From Bacillota bacterium (lineage in GTDB: Bacteria > Bacillota > Clostridia > Christensenellales > Aristaeellaceae): DNA of 10,231 nucleotides. Below are positions 1 through 5,622 of the stretch, piece by piece. The translations under genes and the position numbers were made by a program. The notes below the pieces were generated by a model. The model was not told where the DNA came from, ran no database searches, and was given only the letters and a program-made list of their open reading frames with translations. Each line of letters begins with the position of its first letter. The first letter of the stretch is position 1. The DNA is taken from assembly GCA_023409955.1 (NCBI GenBank), contig JAEYQQ010000157.1, positions 1-10,231 on the forward strand, in the 5' to 3' direction.

Positions 1-459
1 GCCCCAGTGTGTCCACTTGTGGGAGGACACCGGCCCCAGGAGGACCCCGGAAGCTGAACCCCGCGCATCCACGGCCAGGCCGCCACCGATGGTCATGCCG
101 ATGTGCGACATCTTGTCAGGCCCCTCCGAAACGAACAGCGCAATGCCCGGCTCGTTCACCGGCAGCGTGTCGATGGTTCCCTTCTCGGCAAAGGGCCAAG
201 TCCGCCAGATGGTGGTGGCGCCGCTCCCGCGCTTTATACCGGCAGCCTTAAAGGCTTCACGGATCAGCGTGGCGCAATCAAACACCTGCAGGCCGTCCCA
301 CTTGGCGCATTTGCCAAGGATGTTCTCGGCCTGGGCAGGCGCCCTATTGGCGAGGGTTTGGCGCAAAGAAAGGGAGCAAGTCTCGCCACTCGCTCCCCAC
401 ACATACCCGCAGCCCACCTTGCTGCGCACATAGGAAACCAGGTCCCATACAGGAATCAA
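1..459 (-). CDS. NlpC/P60-type cysteine peptidase, phage-like (partial, runs off left edge)
   Basis: Predicted cell-wall peptidase of the NlpC/P60 (C40) family, which cleaves peptide bonds in peptidoglycan. The 153 visible codons are open on the minus strand to base 1 with no stop. Near the N-terminus is GCGYVWG (residues 16-22). The catalytic Cys62 lies in FDCATL and the catalytic His119 in MSHIGM. Asp131 of VDARG lies 12 residues after the His, where a third polar residue, often His, is usual. The long insert between GYVWG and the Cys, and the segment AKWDGLQVFDCATL, resemble versions encoded by Firmicutes phages as endolysins or tail-associated lysins. That resemblance is from memory, not a search. 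The start is TTG at 459-457, eight bases after a perfect AGGAGG; no in-frame ATG competes near it. There is no signal peptide, which fits a phage protein. G+C is visibly higher than to its right. The C-terminus is not seen, so added cell-wall-binding domains are unknown. Confidence 0.85.
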   Translation of the reverse strand, partial: MIPVWDLVSYVRSKVGCGYVWGASGETCSLSLRQTLANRAPAQAENILGKCAKWDGLQVFDCATLIREAFKAAGIKRGSGATTIWRTWPFAEKGTIDTLPVNEPGIALFVSEGPDKMSHIGMTIGGGLAVDARGSASGVLLGPVSSHKWTHWG

Positions 460-467
460 AGATCACC

Positions 468-473
468 CCTCCT
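468..473 (-). promoter_or_regulatory. Ribosome binding site AGGAGG of the NlpC/P60 gene
   Basis: On the minus strand AAAGGAGGGG precedes the TTG at 459 with an 8-base spacer. This perfect site decides the non-ATG start of the peptidase gene. Confidence 0.8.
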
Positions 474-596
474 TTATAGAAGCGGAATCGCAGCCCGCAG
501 CTGCGCAATGACCGCTGCTGCCGGGCAGTTTACGGAGATTGTAATCCAAGCTACTCCTGATAAATGCTGCAGTAGATTGTTCGAAAAAAATAAGCG
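474..596 (-). pseudogene. Possible C-terminal tail of a truncated gene upstream of the peptidase
   Basis: This frame is open on the minus strand for 40 codons after a stop at 599-597. It ends in TAA at 476-474, overlapping the start of the peptidase ribosome binding site, as in tightly packed phage operons. It has no ATG, GTG or TTG, so it cannot be an intact gene. The last 16 residues (PAAAVIAQLRAAIPLL) read like a natural C-terminus and lie in the G+C-rich part, while the first half is AT-rich. I infer the end of a gene whose 5' part was lost at about 530-580. A second frame ending in TGA at 464-462 is also open here, so the choice of frame is uncertain and the family is not recognised. Confidence 0.25.
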
Positions 597-1088
597 CTAT
601 ATATGCCATTTCCATGCCACTTTTTATAAAATTGACGGTAAAAGGACTTTACATCCGGATAAAATCCTTATACAGTAATTCCGATTGCTGCAACAACTAC
701 ATATTGGCCGCATATGAAATGAACGGTGTATCAGGGGTTACGTTTTCAAGTATATTTGGTTTGTTTAAGATAATTAATAGCACAAAAAAGATACTTCAGT
801 CACTTACCGTTCCGCTCTCAGTCATTAACTCTTTAAATGACGAAATTGTATCTATAAAACTATCAATTTTGTAAAAAGAATATACTCTCATGCGGAGATT
901 CTAACTTTGTCCAACGCCTCTCATTTTTGGTTTCCGGAGTCAGATCTTTTTACAATTACCAAGCACATTTATTCGCACACACATTGTAATAGCCGCCCCG
1001 ATGAATAAAGTCAAACTATATGCAAAGATTCTGTACATCTTCATATTTTTTCACGACCTATCCCCCATGTATATGTTACAATTAACAC
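480..1088. other. AT-rich stretch without an intact gene
   Basis: No frame on either strand here has both a good ribosome binding site and a recognisable product. The plus-strand frame 614-874 (86 codons) has no Shine-Dalgarno and a Ser/Leu/Ile-rich, unpatterned sequence. On the minus strand a single frame from the ATG at 1038-1036 is broken by stops at 942-940, near 895, near 796, near 700 and near 658, yet has fairly protein-like pieces between them. One is a 32-residue hydrophobic piece beginning MYRIFAYSLTLFIGAAI (1038-940). This may be a decayed membrane-protein gene or chance in AT-rich DNA. Confidence 0.5.
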
Positions 1089-1097
1089 AAAAGTTCT

Positions 1098-1108
1098 TTA
1101 CTAGGTAA
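1098..1108. promoter_or_regulatory. Small palindrome just upstream of the MATE promoter (possible operator)
   Basis: TTAC-TAG-GTAA is a perfect 4-bp-arm palindrome. It is flanked by AAAAG (1089-1093) and CTTTT (1114-1118), which extend the symmetry imperfectly. It ends a few bases before the proposed -35 element, where a repressor or MerR-type activator could act. No regulator gene is adjacent, so the role is inferred from position alone. Confidence 0.3.
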
Positions 1109-1114
1109 CAAGGC

Positions 1115-1143
1115 TTTTGTTTATGCTGAGGATGTACTATAAT
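1115..1143 (+). promoter_or_regulatory. Promoter of the MATE gene
   Basis: A perfect -10 TATAAT lies at 1138-1143. The -35 is weak: TTTTGT (1115-1120) at 17-bp spacing or TTGTTT (1117-1122) at 15-bp spacing. Transcription would begin near 1150, giving a leader of under 20 bases before the ATG at 1168. The weak -35 leaves room for an activator. Confidence 0.55.
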
Positions 1144-1151
1144 GGATATCG

Positions 1152-1167
1152 TCACCGACTGTGGTGA
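1152..1167 (+). promoter_or_regulatory. Inverted repeat TCACC/GGTGA abutting the MATE start
   Basis: TCACC at 1152-1156 pairs with GGTGA at 1163-1167 across a 6-base loop, directly before the ATG at 1168. It would form a small hairpin at the very 5' end of the transcript, or serve as a DNA-level operator just downstream of the -10. Confidence 0.3.
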
Positions 1168-2574
1168 ATGAAAGCGAAGGAAGAGATTTTACGTATGTTT
1201 TCAAGGAATCATGACATGGATATGTGCAACGGTCCATTGTTTAAAAAGATCATACTCTTTGCCTTACCTATTATGGCTATGAATTTATTGCAGCTTTTAT
1301 TCAATGCAGCAGATATGATTGTTGTTGGCCGCTTTTCCGGCAGTTCTGCCTTGGCAGCAGTTGGTGCCACAGGCGCTTTAGTAAACCTAATTGTCAACCT
1401 ATTCATGGGCCTTTCTGTTGGTACAAGTGTTATAGTAGCTCAGGATTATGGTTCAAAGAATCAGACGGATATAAGCAAATCGGTTCATACCTCCATTGCT
1501 ATCAGCATTATCGGTGGATTTATCGTCATGATTCTGGGTCTCGTTTTAAGCCAACCGCTTCTTGCTATGATGGGCACACCAGAAGACATTATTGACTTGG
1601 CAAATGTATATTTGAAAATCTATTTTGTTGGTATACCTGCCAGTATGGTTTTTAACTTTGGTGCGGCCATACTACGGGCTGTTGGTGACAGTCGGCACCC
1701 CATGTATTACCTTACAATTGCAGGCATTATCAATGTGGTGCTAAATCTGTTTTTCGTCATTGTATTTCACATGAGCGTAGATGGTGTGGCTTGGGCAACT
1801 GTTATCTCACAATATATTGCAATGGTGTTGATTTTGCTTTGCCTGTATAAATTTGAAGGACCGATACGCTTTATGCCTCGGCAGTTACGTATTGATACTA
1901 CAAAGCTCAAGTCTCTGGTGCGAATTGGTTTACCAGCCGGACTGCAAAGCATGCTTTTTTCCATATCCAATGTGCTGATACAGTCAGCTGTCAACTCCTT
2001 TGGAACTATCCTTGTGGCCGCAAATTCCGCTGCCAGTAATGTGGAAGGCTTTATTGGTACCACAATAAATGCTTACTACAATGCTGCCATAACCTTTACC
2101 GGTCAGAACATGGGAGCAAAAAAGTATGACAGGATTGATACTGTCGCGAAGATTTCAACAATACTTATTTTTGCCACATGGATCTTGCTGGGAAGTGCCA
2201 CTTTACTCTTTGGCAGGCAACTACTGAGTCTTTATACCTCAGACCTGGCCGTTATTGACCTTGGCATGGTGCGTCTGAAGGTGCAAATGGTCATCTATTT
2301 TACAGCCGGTATCATGAATGTATTTCCCGGCCTCACCCGTGGTATGGGATTCTCTATTCTCCCGATGCTCTGCACGTTGATAGGCGCTTGCCTCCTTCGC
2401 ATTGTATGGCTGGCAACCGTATTCACCTGGTATCCAACTGTAATGGTTCTCTTTGCTTGTTATCCAGTCACATGGACACTCGCCGGCATTGGGCAAGTAG
2501 TAAGCTTTTTGTATGCAAGAAAGAAAGTACGCAAACGGAATGATTCTGATGAAACTGCAGCTTCTTTAGCATAG
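1168..2574 (+). CDS. MATE family multidrug/Na+ antiporter
   Basis: Integral membrane exporter of the MATE family, which expels cationic drugs or metabolites using a Na+ or H+ gradient. At 468 residues it has the usual length for twelve helices in two related halves. Family signatures in the first half are LQLLFNAADMIVVGRFSGSS (41-60), the helix-2 region to VAQDYGSKN (90-98), and ILRAVGDSRHPMYY (168-181). The second half begins around IGLPAGLQSMLFSISNVL (253-270), has TGQNMGAKKYDR (311-322), and ends with FPGLTRGMG (386-394) before the last two helices. The C-terminus is a charged tail. The start is uncertain: ATG 1168 has no spaced Shine-Dalgarno, whereas the in-frame ATG at 1195 follows GAAGGAAGAG at a normal distance and would give 459 residues. 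It is transcribed alone, from its own promoter to a terminator. The substrate cannot be deduced. Confidence 0.95.
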   Translation: MKAKEEILRMFSRNHDMDMCNGPLFKKIILFALPIMAMNLLQLLFNAADMIVVGRFSGSSALAAVGATGALVNLIVNLFMGLSVGTSVIVAQDYGSKNQTDISKSVHTSIAISIIGGFIVMILGLVLSQPLLAMMGTPEDIIDLANVYLKIYFVGIPASMVFNFGAAILRAVGDSRHPMYYLTIAGIINVVLNLFFVIVFHMSVDGVAWATVISQYIAMVLILLCLYKFEGPIRFMPRQLRIDTTKLKSLVRIGLPAGLQSMLFSISNVLIQSAVNSFGTILVAANSAASNVEGFIGTTINAYYNAAITFTGQNMGAKKYDRIDTVAKISTILIFATWILLGSATLLFGRQLLSLYTSDLAVIDLGMVRLKVQMVIYFTAGIMNVFPGLTRGMGFSILPMLCTLIGACLLRIVWLATVFTWYPTVMVLFACYPVTWTLAGIGQVVSFLYARKKVRKRNDSDETAASLA

Positions 2575-2623
2575 CAAATTCTTATATATTAGGAATAGCG
2601 TTTCCATAATCTTCTTATCCAAG

Positions 2624-2666
2624 ATCCACCCTTAAGCAGTTCGTTTATGCAAAGGGGTGGATTTTT
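2624..2666 (+). terminator. Rho-independent terminator of the MATE gene
   Basis: ATCCACCC (2624-2631) pairs with GGGTGGAT (2655-2662). An extra G at 2654 bulges before further A-T pairs, and the stem is followed by a T run to 2666. It lies 50 bases after the MATE stop codon. The loop of about 23 bases is larger than ideal. Confidence 0.75.
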
Positions 2667-3033
2667 CATAACACGTACTGTCGAACATAAGGCTGATTTC
2701 TCCATGGCTTATTAGAACCAGAATATAATCCGGTGTCGTAACAGTAATCATTACTGGTAGGTCATACCTTTCAATCCATAATCAGATGGGTGGTAGAAAT
2801 ACCAAGATAATAGACATAACATCTCTTTTACCATAAACTTAAATACTTCACAATATAGAAAGAAAAGTGTAGTATATCTCGACGAATGTAAAAAGTGCTA
2901 CAGTATGCGTCTTGCATAGAGATGTCTTTTGCCGTATCATAGAATCACTCTAAATCATTTAGGATACATAATTAAAAGTAATGTAGTCCCAAATGAGATT
3001 TATGCTTTATTCAAGTTATTTAATTTTGATAAT
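2667..3033. other. Gap before the YeiH-family gene with several inverted repeats, no intact gene
   Basis: About 370 AT-rich bases. It holds the perfect palindrome at 2742-2756 and TGGTA-GAAA-TACCA (2791-2804). There is also an imperfect repeat, ATACTTCAC (2843-2851) with GTGTAGTAT (2867-2875). A plus-strand frame is open from 2797 to 3042 except for one TAG at 2917-2919 and stops three bases before the next ATG. It lacks a start with a ribosome binding site and I do not recognise its product. Confidence 0.5.
2742..2756. promoter_or_regulatory. Perfect 15-bp palindrome, candidate operator
   Basis: CAGTAAT-C-ATTACTG has 7-bp arms around a single central base. There is no T run, so it is not a terminator. 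The size suits a dimeric DNA-binding protein, but it is about 290 bases upstream of the next start codon, so its target is unclear. Confidence 0.35.
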
Positions 3034-3048
3034 GAAGGATGCTAATCT

Positions 3049-4056
3049 ATGAAAAAGTTCCTTCCTGGCCTTTTATTAACTGCACTGCTTGCATCCATTT
3101 CGACCATCCTTGCAGGCCTTATCCCTAAGAATCTGATTAGCGCAAGCGTGATCGCCCTACTATTGGGCATGCTGCTCAACCCGATTCTATCAAAGCACAC
3201 CCTATTTCAGGGTGGCATTCACCAAGCTTCCAAGCAAGTGCTGCGTCTTGGCATCATTTTAATGGGGTTAACCTTAAGCTTTGAGCAAGTTATCTCTGTA
3301 GGAAGCTATTCCCTGCTCGTTATGGTATTTACATTAATAACCGCCTTTGGCAGCGGTTATTTGCTGGGTCGGTTGTTTCACATGAACTGGAAGCTTTCCA
3401 GCCTCATTTCTGCAGGAACAGGCATTTGCGGAGGCTCTGCCATAGCAGCCATAGCACCGACCATCGGTGCGGAGAATAAAGATATTGCTTACGCTATCGC
3501 AGCGACCTTTCTTTTTGACGTACTGATGGTTATCCTATTCCCCATTGCAGGCAGGTTCTTTGGCATGAGTGATCTGGGCTATGGCTTGTGGACCGGTACG
3601 GCTGTTAATGACACATCCAGTGTTGTTGCAGCAGGATACGCTTTTTCGGATGCAGCCGGCGCTTTTTCCGTAATCGTCAAACTTACACGGACATTAACCA
3701 TCGTACCAGCTGTTTTGATTTTCTCATTTATTAATGCAAGAGTCATATCCAAAGAAACTGGTAAGAAGGCCGCTACCCCCAAAGTGCGTATCAAAAAGGT
3801 ATTTCCAGGCTTTATACTAATCTTTCTATGTATGGTGGCCATAAAAAGCATAGGCATAGTACCGGAGTTCATCACTAAAAACATCAGCGGCATCGCCAAG
3901 TTTCTGATGGTAATGGCCCTAGGTGCCATTGGCCTAAAAACCAACTATAAAGAAATGTTTTCCTCCGGCGCAAAACCCATGCTTCATGGGTTGATAATCT
4001 CCACGCTTGTGGTTGTAGTATCCTTTGCTGTACAGTTATTTCTGGGTCAGGTTTAA
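3049..4056 (+). CDS. YeiH/YadS-type putative sulfate exporter family transporter
   Basis: Multi-spanning membrane protein of the family named after E. coli YeiH (conserved hypothetical 698; databases call it 'putative sulfate exporter'). The 335 residues are the usual length. About ten hydrophobic segments are visible, starting with residues 4-24. The diagnostic conserved blocks are GTGICGGSAIAAIAP (123-137) and WTGTAVNDTSSVVAAG (181-196). KLTRTL (211-216) and a second-half motif, ALGAIGLKT (290-298), are also present. The real substrate of most members is unproven; sulfonate or sulfate transport is suggested for some relatives. ATG 3049 follows GAAGGA (3034-3039) at nine bases. The gene stands alone. 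In other genomes a LysR-type regulator often accompanies it, but none is seen here. No clear terminator follows; the next gene is convergent. Confidence 0.9.
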   Translation: MKKFLPGLLLTALLASISTILAGLIPKNLISASVIALLLGMLLNPILSKHTLFQGGIHQASKQVLRLGIILMGLTLSFEQVISVGSYSLLVMVFTLITAFGSGYLLGRLFHMNWKLSSLISAGTGICGGSAIAAIAPTIGAENKDIAYAIAATFLFDVLMVILFPIAGRFFGMSDLGYGLWTGTAVNDTSSVVAAGYAFSDAAGAFSVIVKLTRTLTIVPAVLIFSFINARVISKETGKKAATPKVRIKKVFPGFILIFLCMVAIKSIGIVPEFITKNISGIAKFLMVMALGAIGLKTNYKEMFSSGAKPMLHGLIISTLVVVVSFAVQLFLGQV

Positions 4057-4171
4057 CTGCTAGTATTATATAAACGCATTCATCTAACCCTACGCAACTG
4101 AAACCCCAGAGCCAGTGACAGCCCACTTTCCGTATCATTTGTTATTCCATTAAAAATGAATAGATAATATC

Positions 4172-4594
4172 CTACAGCCTTTTAAACAGAAAATGTTCAC
4201 TGTGCCCCTTTGGACAATCCGCTATGGTTCCAAAAAGCGTGTATCCGTTTTTTATGTAAAAGTCCTTGCCTTGAAAGTCAAAGGTATCCAGGTGGGCAAT
4301 ATGACATCCCATCTTCCTTGCTTCCGCCTCCACCTCTTGTAGCAGCTTACTGCCAATTCCTATGCCACGATGTGATTCACTAACCCATAGTGTATCAATA
4401 TACAGGATATGCCACATGACCGAATAGGCAAGTAAACCGCCTATGACCTTGCCTTCTTCATTTTTCACACAGCGATTGATGCTGATAAATGGCTCGTGCT
4501 GTTCAAAGGGCATGGATAGCTGGTTATGCTCCATAAGCATATCGTCAATGTAATCTGCTTCCTCTGCGGTAGGTACTGTAATTTGATAATCCAT
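4172..4594 (-). CDS. GNAT family N-acetyltransferase
   Basis: Predicted cytoplasmic acetyltransferase using acetyl-CoA, with an unknown acceptor amine. The 140 residues form a single GNAT domain. The acetyl-CoA pyrophosphate-binding loop is SHRGIGIGSKLL (74-85; the R-x-x-G-x-G core is 76-81). A beta-bulge strand precedes it (WHILYIDTLWVSESH), and motif B is DFYIKNGYTLFG (111-122) with Tyr113 near the usual general-acid position. I chose ATG 4594-4592 because AAAGGTG lies about ten bases before it. A longer start at GTG 4606-4604 (144 residues) overlaps that ribosome binding site. The gene is transcribed alone from the promoter at 4640-4668, which is covered by a perfect 10-bp inverted repeat, and is convergent with the YeiH-family gene. 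The C-terminal PKGHSEHFLFKRL resembles a small-molecule-modifying subgroup, but a specific substrate cannot be assigned. Confidence 0.9.
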   Translation of the reverse strand: MDYQITVPTAEEADYIDDMLMEHNQLSMPFEQHEPFISINRCVKNEEGKVIGGLLAYSVMWHILYIDTLWVSESHRGIGIGSKLLQEVEAEARKMGCHIAHLDTFDFQGKDFYIKNGYTLFGTIADCPKGHSEHFLFKRL

Positions 4595-4613
4595 ACTGTC
4601 AATCACCTTTTCT

Positions 4614-4631
4614 TTGACGTTTATTCGTCAA
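4614..4631 (-). promoter_or_regulatory. 6-bp inverted repeat in the GNAT leader
   Basis: TTGACG-TTTATT-CGTCAA is a perfect 6-bp-arm repeat between the GNAT promoter and the ribosome binding site. It could be a leader hairpin or a second operator half. It is separated by one base from the larger repeat at 4633-4665. Confidence 0.4.
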
Positions 4632-4632
4632 T

Positions 4633-4665
4633 AAAGTTTATCTTACCAGCATTTTGATAAACTTT
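4633..4665. promoter_or_regulatory. Perfect 10-bp inverted repeat over the GNAT promoter (candidate operator)
   Basis: AAAGTTTATC (4633-4642) and GATAAACTTT (4656-4665) are exact reverse complements with a 13-base spacer. One arm overlaps the -10 and the other the -35 of the minus-strand promoter. A dimer bound there would block transcription. The centres of the arms are 23 bp apart, about two helical turns. Confidence 0.55.
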
Positions 4666-4668
4666 CAA
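4640..4668 (-). promoter_or_regulatory. Promoter of the GNAT gene
   Basis: On the minus strand the -35 TTGAAA (4668-4663) and the -10 TAAGAT (4645-4640) are separated by exactly 17 bp. The predicted start near 4633 gives a leader of about 40 bases to ATG 4594. Confidence 0.65.
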
Positions 4669-4803
4669 TGTAATATGATAAAGCATTTCAAGATCAGACC
4701 ATATGGTTTCGTATATTATGAGTTACACAACGCATCACGCTGTTTCAAATGGCATATATTGTGTTATATTTGTCATATATTCCATAAGAAAGGAGTGTTG
4801 TGT

Positions 4804-5052
4804 ATGGGTCTTTTAAGTTGGCTTATCTTTGGCGCATTAGCCGGCTGGATTGCTAGCATGTTTACAGGCAACAATAAACGAATGGGACTTTTTGCCAACA
4901 TTATCGTAGGCGTCGTTGGCTCTTCTATCGGCGGATTTGTATTCAGCTTTCTGGGTGGTCACGGAGTCACGGGCTTCAATTTTTCCAGCTTTATCGTGGC
5001 AGTAGTAGGCTCTGTGCTCCTGCTAGCTATTGTAAACCGGATACGAAGATAG
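4804..5052 (+). CDS. GlsB/YeaQ/YmgE family small membrane stress protein
   Basis: 82-residue membrane protein of the 'transglycosylase-associated' family (GlsB/YeaQ/YmgE), small proteins linked to envelope or general stress; the biochemical role is not known. Three hydrophobic segments are visible. The first (2-18) has the signature LIFGALAGWIASMF, followed by the short polar loop TGNNKRMG. The second (28-45) is glycine-rich: IIVGVVGSSIGGFVF. The third (about 60-78) ends in NRIRR. ATG 4804 is chosen because AGGAG (4791-4795) lies eight bases before it and the family begins with this M-G-L-L-x-W pattern. The frame stays open upstream to an ATG at 4654, but that 50-residue extension is Cys/His/Tyr-rich and lacks a ribosome binding site. 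A terminator follows, so the gene is a single unit. Confidence 0.93.
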   Translation: MGLLSWLIFGALAGWIASMFTGNNKRMGLFANIIVGVVGSSIGGFVFSFLGGHGVTGFNFSSFIVAVVGSVLLLAIVNRIRR

Positions 5053-5078
5053 ATATGGAGAATGTTGTGATACTCAAA

Positions 5079-5112
5079 GCCGGGCAGTTTAAGCTGTCCG
5101 GCGTTTATGTTT
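5079..5112 (+). terminator. Rho-independent terminator of the GlsB/YeaQ gene
   Basis: GCCGGGCAG (5079-5087) pairs with CTGTCCGGC (5094-5102), nine pairs including one G-U, around a 6-base loop. A T-rich tail follows (GTTTATGTTT). It lies 26 bases after the stop codon. The minus strand has no T run after the stem, so it acts mainly on the plus strand. Confidence 0.8.
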
Positions 5113-5178
5113 AGATATGATAGGTGATGATGCCGGCACTTTCTAATGGCTCCAGCAGGCCGCATTACATTTCCCTAA

Positions 5179-5556
5179 TTACCTTTTCTTTTTCTCTACA
5201 GCCCATTGTTCATTTTCTGCTACACGGAATTTTACAATCCTTTGGATCAGTTCCACTGGAAGAGGCTTGTTATAAGAAAATTGAATTGCACCCTTAGAGG
5301 TTTTGAATTCTATAAGCTCAGGCAAAAAGTGCTCCACACCACTAGCACCAGGGTAGATCCCTAAATGGCTTTTGTTCCCAGCAAAATGAATTACGTTACC
5401 CAAATAGTAAAACGTTGGCATACCCCAACTGATCTTTTCAGTAACCTGCGGCGATGCTTCTTTGATAACCTCTCGAATACGCTGCATAATGGCTTGTACT
5501 TCTACCGGATATAGCATTATATACTCATCAATATTTTGGGGTTCGTGCTTTTCCAT
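5179..5556 (-). CDS. DUF1801 / YdhG-like protein
   Basis: 125-residue cytoplasmic protein of the DUF1801 family, in the YdhG/YjbR/CyaY-like fold. The B. subtilis relative has been discussed as a frataxin-like iron protein, but most members are uncharacterised, so I assign no function. Typical family features are visible. An N-terminal helical part carries IDEYIMLYPVEVQAIMQRIR (9-28), followed by EKISWGMPTFYY (40-51), IHFAGNKSHLGIYPG (56-70) and the conserved KGAIQFSYNKPLP (88-100). A final helix is LIQRIVKFRVAEN (103-115). The length is normal and the C-terminus is basic (KKKR). ATG 5556-5554 follows GGAGG (5568-5564) at seven bases. It stands alone, convergent with the GlsB/YeaQ gene and downstream of the AraC-type gene on the same strand (66-base gap), so it might be reached by read-through. 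Confidence 0.9.
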   Translation of the reverse strand: MEKHEPQNIDEYIMLYPVEVQAIMQRIREVIKEASPQVTEKISWGMPTFYYLGNVIHFAGNKSHLGIYPGASGVEHFLPELIEFKTSKGAIQFSYNKPLPVELIQRIVKFRVAENEQWAVEKKKR

Positions 5557-5622
5557 GATATAACCTCCATCGTTATTGATGCGGCAAATCTTTCTTAATA
5601 CGTGATAACATGGTTCAATCGT

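Noticed and set aside
9..678. Three overlapping plus-strand open frames (9-251, 17-433, 103-678)
   Set aside because: They lie opposite the NlpC/P60 gene, have Arg/Pro/Ala-rich compositions typical of antisense translation, and lack ribosome binding sites.
614..874. Plus-strand 86-codon frame
   Set aside because: No Shine-Dalgarno, no recognisable motif, and low-complexity Leu/Ser/Ile content as in AT-rich non-coding DNA.
480..1038. Idea that the broken minus-strand frame is read through by stop-codon recoding
   Set aside because: All three stops occur in that frame, and TGA, TAG and TAA are all used as normal stops by intact genes in the window.
2843..2875. Imperfect inverted repeat ATACTTCAC/GTGTAGTAT
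   Set aside because: It has one mismatch and a 15-base A-rich loop in AT-rich DNA; chance is likely and no T run follows.
4057..4171. Search for a terminator between the convergent YeiH-family and GNAT genes
   Set aside because: No stem of useful strength followed by a T run was found on either strand.
4654..4803. N-terminal extension of the GlsB/YeaQ frame to ATG 4654
   Set aside because: The extension overlaps the GNAT promoter, has no ribosome binding site and is unlike the family; ATG 4804 has AGGAG at eight bases.
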